DNA of 64,000 nucleotides from Lineus longissimus (Eukaryota; Nemertea; Pilidiophora; Heteronemertea; Lineidae). Shown piece after piece: positions 12,548 through 25,700 of the stretch. The notes beneath the pieces were generated by a model. The model was not told the origin of the DNA and did not search any database. It was given only the letters and a program-made list of their open reading frames with translations. Position numbers and translations under genes: made by a program. Location of the stretch: contig NC_088322.1 in the NCBI RefSeq assembly GCF_910592395.1, positions 932,001-996,000 on the forward strand. The letters run 5' to 3'. Position 1 is the first letter of the stretch; each line of letters begins with the position of its first letter.

Positions 12548-14544
12548 TCATTGTTCACTTGCATGAGTGATGTCCTTCCCACGAATCTTCTCAAGCTCTG
12601 CCAACAAAAGTAATTCCTTGATTTTCGCGTTCTTAAGCTCCTGTACGAGAAAGGCATGCTGCACCGGGCAATAGCATTTACACCCCATGTCACTTTCAGA
12701 GTTTTTGGCATTGCTGGTCTTCTTAGCTGACTTCTTTGATTTCTTCGACTTTAGCTTTGACCCTCTGCCCTCAATGTACGCCGCCATATCCCTTGCTGAC
12801 ATTTCCCCGGCGTCATCTTCATGATCTTTCAGCTCAGATTGCTGGAAGTCGACATGAAACTTGTCGGCTGTCACAGGGGAGAATTTGGCGTTTAATTTGG
12901 CGCACTTCCTCTCCAGCTCATCTAATTTGTCGCCTACTTCCCACACGGGAACATAAACTGAAAATAGAAAATAAAGAATTGTGTGAATTTTAAAGCTGAT
13001 TCATGCATGGCAATTAATAGGCCACTCATTTGATTCCCCCCCCCCCCCCTCTCCCAGGACATGCCCCACCAATAACTGAATGTTATCAGGTCCCCTCCCA
13101 TGATCCGGAGGGGACCTGATACCATTCATTTGCGATTTATTTTTTTAAAGATTTCTGATACTTGTTTTTTTTAAGTAGGCATATTCTGGAAAAATGGTTA
13201 GATCTCCTTTTTTCTCCTTTTAATACTTTGAAGGCATCCCATATGCATGAAATAAAAGCGGACTTCGCCAAGTTGTAACATGGCTGAGTGTGTGCCCAAA
13301 ACTGGTCGTATATAAGTGACATTTCTGCTCAAATGGTGTTGGTCATGGATCATGACTTAGTGGATATTCTTAGGCATAGCCAGGTGATCATAGTGATGTT
13401 GATACTTGATTATCATGATTTTATTGTCTGCTGCAACTTTGGATGCCAGTTGAAAGGCCCATGCTTGTGAAAATGGAGGCGGCCATCTGCAAAGTCTGCC
13501 AGGTTATGGCCCTGTGCCAATGTTAATTCGGCATGGCGAAAAGGCGGATAATCCGCGTCCGCGCTATAATCCGCGCTATTTTTAGAAATTCCATATAATG
13601 TATGTTATCATCATTATCATTGCAGATATATTTACATTTATAGGTTCTCATCATTTGCACACTATTTTTGAAAACATTCAGCTCTACCTTATTAATTAAA
13701 ATGAAAGAGTTCATTGGGGACTATTTCATCCGGCGAGCGAGCAAGTTCAACGTAACTGGCTGAGTGAGAAGGCTCCGATCGAAAACCCCGGTCGAAAACA
13801 TGGCAATGATGTCCGTGAAAATGCGTGAGTCAACTGGCTTCTGGTAAGTTTATAACTAGGCCTACTGGGGTATTAGGGAAAAATGTCATACACCCATGTC
13901 ACTAGTCAGAAATTATATATAATTTAAGATTTTAACATGCCATCCAGCATCCTAAGCGAGTGGGCGTATGAACTGAGTCTGTGCTTGCATGCAATTTCTA
14001 AAAATAGCGCGGAATATAGCGCGGACGCGGATTATCCGCCTTTTCGACATGCTGATGTTAATTGGGTCAAAATAGCAGACGCTTTCTGTCACTGTACTGC
14101 ACTGTACATGCTACATACATCATGTACATGGCAATATATTTCAAGTGTTCAATGCATGAATTGGCTAGCCTTTTGCAGGCCAATTTCAATAAAAACCTGA
14201 AGAAACTCACCAGATTTGGCTGCTGCAGTGGCTGATGTTGATGCCTGTGGACTTGGACGAGGTGCTGGTAGGGCTGTTGCTGATGATGATGATGTGCATG
14301 ATGATGTGGGGCCAGTCTCACTCCCTCCTCGAATGCCATACCAAGATGGATTGCCTTTGTGGAGGGCACTCACCTTCTCCAAAAGAGGGTCCTCGGTGTC
14401 ATCTTCCATAGCTGGGTCACCCCCAGTCTTACTGGCCGCTCTCTTCCTCTTGGATACATACTCTTTTCTACTCGTACACATCTTGTGCCACTTGGGCTTT
14501 GAACAACCGGGCCAATGAGGTGTAATATTCTTATTTTCCAGCAA
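12548..14544 (-). CDS. Harbinger companion gene (Myb/SANT-like protein), two exons visible
   Basis: Two minus-strand exons join cleanly: 14544-14211, ending AAATCTG before GTGAGT, and 12957-12548, entered after TTTTCAG. The first exon ends one base into a codon and the second supplies the other two, so the frame is kept. Exon one holds a basic Trp-containing stretch (HWPGCSKPKWHKMCTSRKEY) followed by Ser/Pro/Ala-rich linker. Exon two is acidic, then Lys/Ser-rich (KLKSKKSKKSAKK), and ends in a likely coiled coil. Harbinger transposons typically carry a second gene for a Myb-like DNA-binding protein needed for nuclear import and end binding. The convergent position 140 bp from the transposase fits that role. 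The N-terminus is uncertain: exon one begins after a possible acceptor (TTCTCAG) and upstream exons may lie beyond 14.6 kb. Confidence 0.55.
13529..14054. mobile_element. hAT-like MITE in the companion-gene intron
   Basis: A 526-bp insert has terminal inverted repeats of about 60 bp containing AAAAGGCGGATAATCCGCG and CGCGCTATTTTTAGAAATT. The right tip read outward begins CAGCATG and the left CGGCATG. Identical ATGTTAATT lies on both sides (13520-13528 and 14055-14063). An 8-bp duplication (TGTTAATT) and CAG tips fit the hAT superfamily. No transposase is present. Confidence 0.8.
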
Positions 14545-15126
14545 TCTGAGAACTCTTACTCAATTGTTTTTTTTAATTTGCTGCTTATGTGCATTTATAT
14601 ATGGGACTCACCGTTATTGTATCTTTGATGGAATCCCCATGGATCTACTACCATGGGCCATCATAGAAACTGTGATGGCCCATCATAGAGTCTATGATGG
14701 GATCCGTTTGTAAAACGTCCTTGGTCATAGATTCATCGATGGTTCATCAATAATTCTTTATCATGCAAGCAAATAGTCTTGGCCAATGGCATTGTTTGAG
14801 TCATATCATGTGATCTAAGGTTATCATGTCGTATCGGATCTAAAAAAGTAATTGCGCATTCCTTCAATAGTTTAATCAAATCAATCATCAATCTTGCAAA
14901 GAATCTTTGAAGCTTGGCCATTGTTGGTGTGTTTGTCATGAGTCAGATCCAAGATGGCCGGCTGTCCACTTCAACTTATTTTTGGAAGAACTTCATGCAA
15001 AGCCTCGTCCATGATGATGGATGGGAGACTGAAATGGATTCTGATGGAAGAAGGTATTTCCGTGGACGACCCACTTTTTAGTGACCAGTTCGAATCGCCT
15101 GCGATTGCATCGCGAAAAAAGGATTT
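14545..15126. other. Short palindromic stretch and unassigned DNA
   Basis: Contains nested short inverted repeats around 14656-14702 (GGGCCATCATAG pairs with CTATGATGG-type words). One open frame of 64 codons at 14954-15148 has no recognised motif. Confidence 0.35.
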
Positions 15127-15255
15127 AAAGGACCATTGGTATTATTGAGGGCAATATGACCCAACTGTCGGCTGCCCATCACCTCATATTCTACATAAAT
15201 AGTTTCCATCAACAAATTGCACAAAAATCAAAATCTGACTGAATTATCACGCTTT
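15127..15255. repeat. Dispersed repeat shared with 53318-53440
   Basis: The two places share GAGGGCAATAT / AAGGGCAATAT, CTGTCGGCTGCCCA, CCTCATATTCTACAT / CCTCCTATTCTACAT, ATCAACAAATTGCACAAAAA and a following GAATTATC. Same orientation, imperfect, so a pair of older repeat copies. Confidence 0.7.
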
Positions 15256-15321
15256 TCCGATGATGAGTCCGATTTGAATCGAGTTAGCTCTCGATGCTTC
15301 GATCCTTTCCATGTGCAACGA

Positions 15322-15520
15322 TGCACTAGTAACGCACTTCCTGGAGCCATGGATCTACCCTGAGACGGCTTCGTGTCGATTTTTCCGACGTCACGCTGAT
15401 AGCGCTCGATTACCCCGCTACTGCGACTATAATGGAAATGAAGTGTCGTAGTAACAGCGGGGTGACATGAACTCAGATCTCGGCATGCACTCTTGTGGAG
15501 GGAAAGTTATTTCGTGCCAA
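15322..15520. repeat. Dispersed repeat, copy 2 (related to 1-230)
   Basis: Begins ATGCACTAGTAACGCACTTC and follows the same word order as the first 200 bases of the window. No Penelope-like coding sequence follows here, so this repeat is not simply an internal part of that element's frame. Confidence 0.6.
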
Positions 15521-18500
15521 GACTTGCACGTTCTGAAAATAACGAATAACGCGTTTTTCTACTTATTACACGTGTTGGTACATTTATGGTATTATAAGAC
15601 TTCTTGGGCTCTTTCATTGGCATCTTAGAAATGGCCATTGAAAAATATGGCTCATGGAGAGACCAATAAATAAACAGCACCTTGTATGAACACATCATAT
15701 GTATTGAGATGAAGTCATACAAAAAGTTCAAATTTTCGGCCCTAAATAAGGGCCTTCTTCAGGCACTATCACGAGAGTAAACTACTAGTACGGCATATAC
15801 AGAGTAAATGGTAAGTCCTGGAGTAAACCAGCTCATGGAGAGACAGTACATTGTTCTTTTCATTGCTGTGTTGCACAAAACGAGATTCTATGGTTTTATA
15901 ATTCAATTTAGCCCACATTTGAAGACAGAACATGGGGCCGGGCGTAGCTAGCTTTTCAGTCTTCAGGGAATGACTTTTTTGACCTTGACTAAAGAAAACA
16001 TGCTAACTTGGTAGTTGTGCAGCTAGTCGCCCTTTTCAAGAGAACAATACATTCACAAATGGTGTACATGTATATCAAAAAGTTCATCAGCTTGGTCTAG
16101 TATACATGTTCAATTTCAATGTTGCCAGACACTGTCAAGGTTGGTCTCAGTTGTCATATTTGGAGCTACCTTGCCTCTAAATATGCTAAATATCATGTAA
16201 ACCGCATTGGATTTAACGCTATAGAAATCTCATCATTATTACTACTAAGTATCAGTTCTTGAAAAAAGGGCCAGATGATTAGATCAACTGTCAGGTAAAG
16301 CCAACAAAGGATATTGCAAGGAGTGTGGTCAAGCATTTGTAGAACAAGCGCTTTAACAGCTGAAACGTTCTGGGAAGCGCTATATAAATGACAGACTTAT
16401 TATTATATAGTCTATTCTTACAGCATAGATTTGACCGAAACGATCAACAACATCAGCATGCTCGCATTAACGTTGAAGCACTGTGAGGCATAGCCTCTCG
16501 TCATGGAATGGATGTCACCAAACTCCTGTACATGAAGATCATGAGATGGCAGAATACTTGGACCATAACAATCAACATTAGCCATAAGCTCACACACAGG
16601 TGGAAGACTGGAAGGTGAATAATGGAACACTGGTCGGTATGATAGAATTATGTCGGCCTGTAAATGAGATCCTTTGTTGATGTGGCCCAACGTCCAGGAC
16701 ATGCAGGCCATTAGACCATACCAAATGATGTATATTTCATTTAGCTCTACCTGAGTGCGAGCTTGTGAGTAATGTTGACTGTTATGGTCAAATCCAAGTA
16801 TTCTATCATACCAAGCACTGTACATGTACATGTACTTCCTTGACACGTCCACCCATGGGTGTGCTTGACTGTTATGTTACGATCCGTCCATTGGCATTGC
16901 CCAGGGCCACGATTATCCTCTGTCATTGTTCTAGAAAGAAAGTTTCCTTGCCACGTCATGCTTACAGAATGGTTTATGTACAATGAACTACAATTAATTC
17001 AGAGCACACTGTGGGTGTGAGACAGAAGAGTGACGGAGGCAGCTGCAATATGATAATGACGTTTGAATAGGCATTTTATACTGGGAACCAATTCAATACT
17101 TACTGTAAAATTTAGTCTGGGGGGTGTGTCTTGTTTCAATACCAAAAATAAAAACCAAATGTATGTGATGTATTAATATTATAGGTCAATTAATTGTAAA
17201 GGAGCATGGTGGTGTAATTTGCCAGCATGTTCCTAGCAAAAGTTCCATGTAATTACATACGTTTGATTAAATAAAAATTTAAAAATTTAAAGAAAGGCAT
17301 TTTATACTCAGAATGCTCATCCCAAAATTTAGCAATGAAAAAATACACTACATTTCTTTTCTATTTTCGGACCCAAAATACTAGTGACTAGATACAAAAT
17401 GATAAAATTCATGATAAAGAGTAAAACTTGTATGTTTCGAAGGTAGTTTACAGGTACAAGGACAATTAAAGAACGTCACATATTTACGGGTTCTTCTCTT
17501 GATTTGAGTTACCTTGAAAAAGGGATTTTTGCTGCCCAAAATAACGCGATATGAGTTATTTTCGGATTTAAAATTATTATCGTTATTTTTTTTAAGTACA
17601 AGAGATAAGCTCTGATTTTTATTCCTTCCAACCCGGTCGATAAGCTGACATCCAGCGACAAAACCTCATCGCCAGATCGAATAACTGAACATTTTGTAAA
17701 CTCGAAACAAAATTTTGCCGTTTTTTTTCGTCCATTGCCATGAAAACTAAATTTTCTTAAAACGCCTAAAGATGCCGAAATCGCATTCCTCTGCAGCCAC
17801 CTTGGCATTGTTCCGTCTTGGCATTAATTGGCCGCCATAGCCAGACTAAACTAGGCTATTTCATGTTTTATAGCTTTTAGGCCCGCCAATCACCCGAAAG
17901 TTTGGGTCATGGTTGAAACGATTCAGTAAAAAAATATATTAGTTGATTTTAGTCAATATTCTTGAATTCTTGAATATTATGTCTGCTTTAGCGAATGTCT
18001 CCTCTGATTCTCTGAGGGTATAGAAACTACCAAACATTGCTGTTATACGATTTACCAAACAGCCTTGTTACACTTGTGCCTTTGCTGATCTGCCTTATGT
18101 ACAGGTAAACATGAAATGACTCATCGGCAGCACTGGAAGTTGTTTGCCAACTTGATTAGCCCCCAATGCAAGCTCTCTTATTGGAGGTAATTAGTTTCAT
18201 ACTGCACCAGCTGCATTTGAATAAACAATTAACCATTCAGGATCCAAACGATCGAGAGAGAACTAATATATCTTGTCAATGAACCAAATGCACAGGTTGT
18301 GGTTTGTTTTGACCCCCCCCCCCCCACTAACATGACTAAGGTAGGTTGTGCTGGTGAGTGTGGCAAAAATTTGTGTACCTAATCTGTCGAATGTCGCCCC
18401 TTTGGGATGCAATGTCTCTCTCGCCTTGTTACCCAACGTGAAGGCAATATTTATTACCTCGTATCGTACCAAAAGTCATTGGTAAAAAAGAATTGGCTAT

Positions 18501-19630
18501 TTACGTAGAGATGCTGACGTCGGAGAAAAAAACACTGGTCACGGCACAAGTAAACAATATCAACTTAGATGCGATCAAAACTCGACAGAAAGGCTCGTGA
18601 TGTCAGTATGTATTTGACAGTAATGTATGATTGTCAAAATCGACACACTTTTGGCATATTATATAAATATTGCCCGCCACGGAGGATAACATACCGAATA
18701 TCGCCCCGCCGGGAGAATGGCAAAATGTCGACCGGCTGGAGCGGGCAACATTGCGAATACCACACGGTCACGTGACGTGTATCAGCCACTCATATTCACG
18801 GAATTTAACTTGAGGTATGATATATTTAATTGTCGCAAATAGCCTGCTTCTGTAGCAGCCAGATTAACACCGAAGTTTCCCTTTTTGTCTCGGTACCGAC
18901 TGCAGACATCATTTGAACTATAAGTTTTCCATACTCCCAAACTCAAAACTTATAAAACACCAAAAGGGAAATTCACTCCCTCCCTCCCACACACAAATAA
19001 AATAAACGGCGCTGAATTCTTAGACTAAAGAAAAACACATTCAAATATTTGCACTAACAACCGCCACAAAAACACGGTTTGAACCATAACACTCCCCCCC
19101 CCCCATAGTTTTGTGAGTACAATATGCATGTATGTACACGCATAATTATAATTACAATCCATCTGGGCATTTCTCTTGTAACTTGGCTGATCTTGTTTAT
19201 CTAATACATTGGGATCTATGCCCTCACGCTTGTCATATTGTTGAAACGAGCCAATCCCTAAGACAAGGCAGAAGGGACACAAACAATCCCTAAGACACAA
19301 ACACTTGTTCGTAACCGTTGGTAACCATTTTTATAATCCCAGACCATCCATTCATAATATGAGACTCTCTCTCTCTGCTGCAATGATTTTTGCTAACTTA
19401 ACGACATATAGCGGAACAGAAACGTACAGCTTCATTGACATGATTGTCTACAAAATAGTTTAAAATCGTGACAGCGTGACAGCCTCTCCCCTGTTTATAG
19501 AGGACTTTTGAAGTTCCTTTCAGTTCAACTTCACCTTAATATTTGTATTACCCTCTTTCATCCTCCTTCATAATCATCCAGCCTATTGTTTCATTTTGAC
19601 CTTTTATTCCCTAGGTCCTACTGTAGTACC
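15521..19630. other. No recognised gene; possible SINE tail
   Basis: Only short uninformative frames occur (longest 144 codons at 16418-16852, minus strand, no motif). A stretch near 16340-16405 (AACGTTCTGGGAAGCGCTAT, then a TTATTATTAT tail) resembles the 3' end of SINE-like repeats common in marine invertebrates, but I could not define its start. Poly-C runs occur near 18313 and 19093. Confidence 0.4.
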
Positions 19631-20020
19631 TACTCTATTATCCCATTTACCTGTCCGGATCCTCAACCCGAAAATGAGTGAAAAATGTCTAAGTTCAATT
19701 TATAGAGGTGGGGGCATATTCACAAAGTAATGTCCGTGATCAATAATAACGAGTTGTCCACGATAATGTCCTCCTGAATTGAACTTGGGTAATCACTTCG
19801 TAACTAATGCATGGTAACTAATGCATGGCAATGCATGTAACTATTTGTATATATTTATATTTTGCAGTAGTTTAAGCCTTCGGCTTTTAACTGTAAAATA
19901 CATGTACAATAAACCGAATAAACTCTTTGTAAAAACAACCAAACTAATGCATGGGGAAATCTCTCACATGCCTATACCGGTATGCGTACATTCTCTGTTG
20001 TGTCGCAGCTAAAAATCAGG

Positions 20021-21078
20021 ATAGTTGATAAAGCTTGAAATCAGTGAAATCATGTAACCAGTGATAAACCTTGGAATAGTCAGTACTAAACCGTGGAATC
20101 ACTGTGCAAGTACCGCGTGAAATCGGGCGCGTTCCTTCCACGATTTATACCCTCCCAACAGCCAATCTCGTCCCAGCTGACTTTATTGATAGCAATTTGC
20201 CAGTAGTTCCAGAATCAACCTTTTTGTGGAGGATGACGTCATCATTGAATGCATTGGAAATGTGTTGTTGTCGTTAAAAATAAACTTATATTCATAACGG
20301 GCCGCCATTTGCATATATCTAATTATTGCTCTTCGATGAAAGCAAAAGTAAGCTTTTGTGATTGCTTTGTATTCCATATACTAAATAAAACGTTTTTATT
20401 AGAAGAATCATTTGTATATATATATAATGCTCTGATAAAGCTCAGTAGATATGACAAACATGCACACGGGAATCACTAAAAAATGTGTCCGCTTAGAACT
20501 GGTTACATCACGAAAATATCTCTACATCCCTCGATGTGTACATGAATATGTACGAAATCGCTCACAGCGAAGGAATTTATTCACATTTTTCATCTCCAAA
20601 CCCGGCTAAAACCTTTGGTAATAAACTTCCATCTACGTTTCTACGGATAAGTGCCAGCCGGTACTGCATGATGTAGTCAATCTTCTCTGTATCACCCTGT
20701 ATGATCACACCGCTCCGTAGTTCAAATAGGCCCCGTGTGGTGGCGTAGTAAGGGGAGCGCTGATTGGTCCATATTATGGGTGTGTGGTGGGCGTGTCGTG
20801 ATGTGCATGATTATATTTGGGAGATCAGTAATGTATAATGGAGGCGAGGTATGACTGGGTTGTTCTAAAATATAGATTATTGAATCGGATATGCGACTGA
20901 TTTCTAAACTACCGTCAAATACCGATCTGATCATGTAAAAATAAGCTCCAAATATTGATTCGTAACCACCTTAGGTTCAAATGGCATTATTTCATGTTTT
21001 TATTCCTTTTTAGGACTGATTCCAAGGTTTATATCACCAGTTTCAAGGTTTCACTGGTTCCAAGTTTTATCACCTACC
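20021..21078. mobile_element. Non-autonomous element inserted in pogo copy A
   Basis: Absent from the corresponding place in copies B and C, where CCCTGATTTTTAGCTGCGAC is continuous. The ends are imperfect inverted repeats of about 75 bp containing GTTGATAAAGCTTG / GGTGATAAAACTTG and AAACCTTGGAAT. The flanks AAAAATCAGG and AAAAATCGGG suggest a slightly diverged target duplication of about 8-9 bp, possibly hAT-like. No transposase was seen. Confidence 0.7.
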
Positions 21079-21239
21079 AAAAATCGGGGTGATGCAGGGT
21101 TTGTCAGCGACAGTTAGGACTTTGACAAAAGTAAATGGTGTTCCCGACCAGTTTTCTCACCAACTGTTTTAAACAAGATAATGAGCATTCAAGACAACTT
21201 TTTTTAAAACGAATATGATTAACATGATCTGGTTTTATT

Positions 21240-22720
21240 CATCATCAAAATCGATTTCATCATCAGAAAAAAACAAGCTCATCATCATCATCTTCTACTA
21301 GATCCTCATCTAGTGGAGGCTGGATCACTGGATCGTTATTCCCGTCAGGAAATAGCCCGCTCAGCCTCCATCCACTCTGAGTCTAATGGTTGAAGGATGG
21401 AGATCATTTGGCCTGGAATAAAGGAATCCTGTCCGTTCTCACGTGGAATTTTTTCCCGAAAAAGATGATGCAGGTGGGCAAGGAAGCGGTCCAGAATCAG
21501 AAGAAATGTTGCTCCGGCAATGAAAGGCAGAACGATTCATTCAAACCATTCGATCAACGACTGGTGCCTTGCCCAGTCATTCGGGGTAGCAGTCACCTGA
21601 ATTGAAACTGGTGCGTTTAGAAAAATAACAACTACAAACAAGAAATCAAAGCGATGAATATTCTTGAAAATTTGATGCTGAATGTGTCGGCAAGTGCTGC
21701 TGTTCACAGAGATTGATTAACTGCCAGTGGTCCTTCGTACAGAGACCACGTAACACCGTCCGGGGTTTCATCCTATAGGCTTTTCATTGCACAAGGATAA
21801 CGCCACAGAACAATAAAAAAGGATAGTAAATGAAAAAGGTTCACTTACTCGCAGGTTCTGGGGAGCATGGTCTCGCAGATCTTCAACCACGTGGCCCTCG
21901 GGGGCCAGACCCCTGAAGTTGATCTCAGTCGGAAGTTTCCGCGCATCACTGGTTATTGCCAGTGTGACGGTGCAGCCGATTTTTCCATACCCTCTTGAGA
22001 GTCGGATGACGATGGAAGCGGATCCTTTTGTTGCCATTATCGTTCTGGGCACCATGTCGAAATTGACAAAAGTTTAGTCCATGTTGATCACGAAACGGAA
22101 AGCTCCATTCCTGATGATGTGGTGCGTTTCACGACGATAGTCGGCCGCAATTTACCGTGCATTGTCAGGGATGGTTCGTGTATCTTTATTCTTCCTTCTA
22201 TGGCTTATCCTTTTTCTGAAAAGAAAATGACAGATAAGAAACTTAGATCCCAAACCTTGGGAGGTAAATTTGTCGGAAGAAGACAAAACCTGTACGATGG
22301 GCCACGATGAGGCAAAGCAGAAGATTAGAGATTCCAAGGGTGGATAGGTGACTCAGTTAAGGAGTGAAGTTGTGTTTACCTTTACATGAAGCGTTGCAGC
22401 CAGTAGGCTGATGCTCGAAAATGTTGATGGCGCTGTCTTTGTGCCCTATGTTCCTCCGTCAAGGTATCCAACCATCGTCAGTGTTCCCTGGTGGCTTAAG
22501 ACTGGAGATCACACCCAGAAACTGGAATTCCAAGTTGGCGGCGCTCAATAAACCAGTCAAACAGCTGGCTTTCCATATCTGGTCAAAATGCTGAAAGAGA
22601 CAGAACGCATAAGGAGAGGGTTACATGTATTGGCTTAAAGTCCCTTTGAAATTGGATGGTTCAGAAAAGTTGTGGAAATACTGAAACAGTCATCATTATG
22701 GGGATCCTAAGTCTTGACCT
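21240..22720 (-). pseudogene. pogo/CENP-B-like transposase, catalytic part, copy A (decayed)
   Basis: Read on the minus strand, the DDE_1-type nuclease is recognisable in pieces: a CENP-B-type second helix-turn-helix (FDWFIERRQLGIP), the first catalytic block INMD followed immediately by a TAA stop and then TFVNFDMVPRT, and KIGCTVTLAITSDARKLP. The block that in copies B and C reads ILQPLDLTVNRCFK, expected to carry the last catalytic Asp, is missing: the sequence jumps from CTCCATCCTTCAACCATT almost directly to GGAGGCTGAGCGGGC. A short acidic Asp/Glu tail remains near 21240-21310. Introns are suggested by GTAAGT and TTTCAG sites shared with the other copies. Cannot encode an active enzyme. 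Confidence 0.75.
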
Positions 22721-25700
22721 AAGATTGAATGTCTTTCGCAAATTCCTGACAAAATTGTGTTACCTTGTTGATCAGTTCCACTCTGCCGGATCCTTCGCCG
22801 TATCCGATCCGTTGGGTGGAACGGTCGCGGCGTTCCGCCATCTCTTCGTATTGATCCACCCATCTTCCGAATGTCCTAGGGTGGATGCGGTGATGTTGCG
22901 CAAAGGACGTTCTTGACCGGGCATGGGCAATGCCCATAGCATGGTGGAGCCTATAGGTGTCCACGTAGTCCAGATGTTGTTTTAAACTGTATCCATGAAG
23001 ATGCCTCCTTTCATGTCTTTCGTTCACAGCATCATCATTGCCACCATCGATACTGCCTCGACTATCATCATCACCACGGCCACCATCACTACTGCCTCCA
23101 TCATCATCACCACGGCCACCGTCACTACTGCCTCCATTTTCATCACCACGGCCACCGTCACTACTGCCTCCATTTTCATCACCACGGCCACCGTCATTAC
23201 TGCCTCCATCATCATCACCACGGCCACCGTCACTACTGCCTCCATCGTCATCACCGCGGTCACCATCACTACTGCCTCCATTTTCATCACCACGGTCACC
23301 ATCACTACTACCTCCATCATCATCACCACGGCCACCGTCACTACTACCTCCATCATCATCACCACGGCCACCGTCACTACTACCTCCATCGTCATCACCA
23401 CGGCCACCGTCATTACTGCCTCCATCATCATCACCACGGCCACCGTCACTACTGCCTCCATTTTCATCACCACGGCCACCGTCACTACTGCCTCCATTTT
23501 CATCACCACGGCCACCGTCATTACTGCCTCCATCATCATCACCACGGCCACCGTCACTACTGCCTCCATCGTCATCACCGCGGTCACCATCACTACTGCC
23601 TCCATTTTCATCACCACGGCCACCGTCACTACTACCTCCATCATCATCACCACGGCCACCGTCACTACTACCTCCATCGTCATCACCACGGCCACCGTCA
23701 TTACTGCCTCCATCATCATCACCACGGCCACCGTCACTACTGCCTCCATCATCATCACCACGGTCACCATCACTACTGCCTCCATCATCATCACCACGGC
23801 CACCGTCACTACTGCCTCTATCATCATCACCACGGCCACCATCACTACTGCCTCCATCATCATCATCATGGTCACCATCATTAATGCCTCCATCATCATC
23901 ACCACGGCCAACATCACTACTGCCTCCATCATCATCACCACGGCCACCATCACTACTGCCTCCATCATCATCACCACGGCCACCGTCACTACTGCCTCCA
24001 TCATCATCACCACGGTCATCATCACTACTGCCTCCATCATCATCACCACGGTCATCATCACTACTGCCTCCATCATCATCACCACGGCCACCATCACTAC
24101 TGCCTCCATCATCATCAGCACGGCCACCGTCACTACTGCCTCCATCATCATCACCACGGTCATCATCACTACTGCCTCCATCATCATCACCACGGTCATC
24201 ATCACTACTGCCTCCATCATCATCACCACGGCCACCGTCACTACTGCCTCCATTTTCATCACCACGGTCACCATCACTACTGCCTCCATCATCATCATCA
24301 TGGTCACCATCACTAATGCCTCCATCATCATCACCACGGTCATCATCACTACTGCCTCCATCATCATCACCACGGCCACCATCACTACTGCCTCCATCAT
24401 CATCACCACGGTCATCATCACTACTGCCTCCATCATCATCACCACGGCCACCGTCACTACTGCCTCCATCATCATCACCACGGCCAACATCACTACTGCC
24501 TCCATCATCATCACCACGGCCAACATCACTACTGCCTCCATCATCATCACCACGGCCACCGTCACTACTGCCTCCATCATCATCACCACGGTTACCATCA
24601 CTACTGCCTCCATCGTCATCACCACGGTCATCATCACTACTGCCTCCATCATCATCACCACGGTCATCATCACTACTGCCTCCATCATCATCACCACGGC
24701 CACCATCGCTACTGCCTCCATCATCATCACCACGGTCATCATCACTACTGCCTCCATTTTCATCACCACGGTCACCATCACTACTGCCTCCATCGTCATC
24801 ACCACGGTCATCATCACTACTGCCTCCATCATCATCACCACGGTCATCATCACTACTGCCTCCATCATCATCACCACGGCCACCATCACTACTGCCTCCA
24901 TCATCATCACCACGGTCATCATCACTACTGCCTCCATTTTCATCACCACGGCCACCGTCATTACTGCCTCCATCATCATCACCACGGCCACCGTCACTAC
25001 TGCCTCCATCATCATCACCACGGTCACCATCACTACTGCCTCCATTTTCATCACCACGGCCACCGTCACTACTGCCTCCATCATCATCACCACGGTCATC
25101 ATCACTACTGCCTCCATCATCATCACCACGGCCACCATCGCAACTGCCTCCATCGTCATCACCACGGCCACCGTCATTACTGCCTCCATCATCATCACCA
25201 CGGCCACCGTCACTACTGCCTCCATCATCATCACCACGGCCACCGTCACTACTGCCTCCATCATCATCACCACGGCCACCGTCACTACTGCCTCCATCAT
25301 CATCACCACGGTCACCATCACTACTGCCTCCATCATCATCACCACGGCCACCGTCACTACTGCCTCCATCATCATCACCACGGCCACCGTCACTACTGCC
25401 TCCATCATCATCACCACGGTCACCATCACTACTGCCTCCATCATCATCACCACGGCCACCGTCACTACTGCCTCCATCATCATCACCACGGTCATCATCA
25501 CTACTGCCTCCATCATCATCACCACGGTCATCATCACTACTGCCTCCATCATCATCACCACGGTTACCATCACTACTGCCTCCATCGTCATCACGACGGC
25601 CACCGTCACTACTGCCTCCATCTTCATCACCACGGCCACCGTCACTACTGCCTCCATCGTCATCACCACGGTCACCATCACTACTGCCTCCATCATCATC

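Noticed and set aside
14067-14369. His-rich minus-strand frame
   Set aside because: It is another frame of the companion-gene exon, caused by a CAT/GAT-rich stretch, and crosses the splice donor.
16418-16852. 144-codon minus-strand frame
   Set aside because: No motif, no splice context and ordinary AT-rich composition; its length is within chance for this window.
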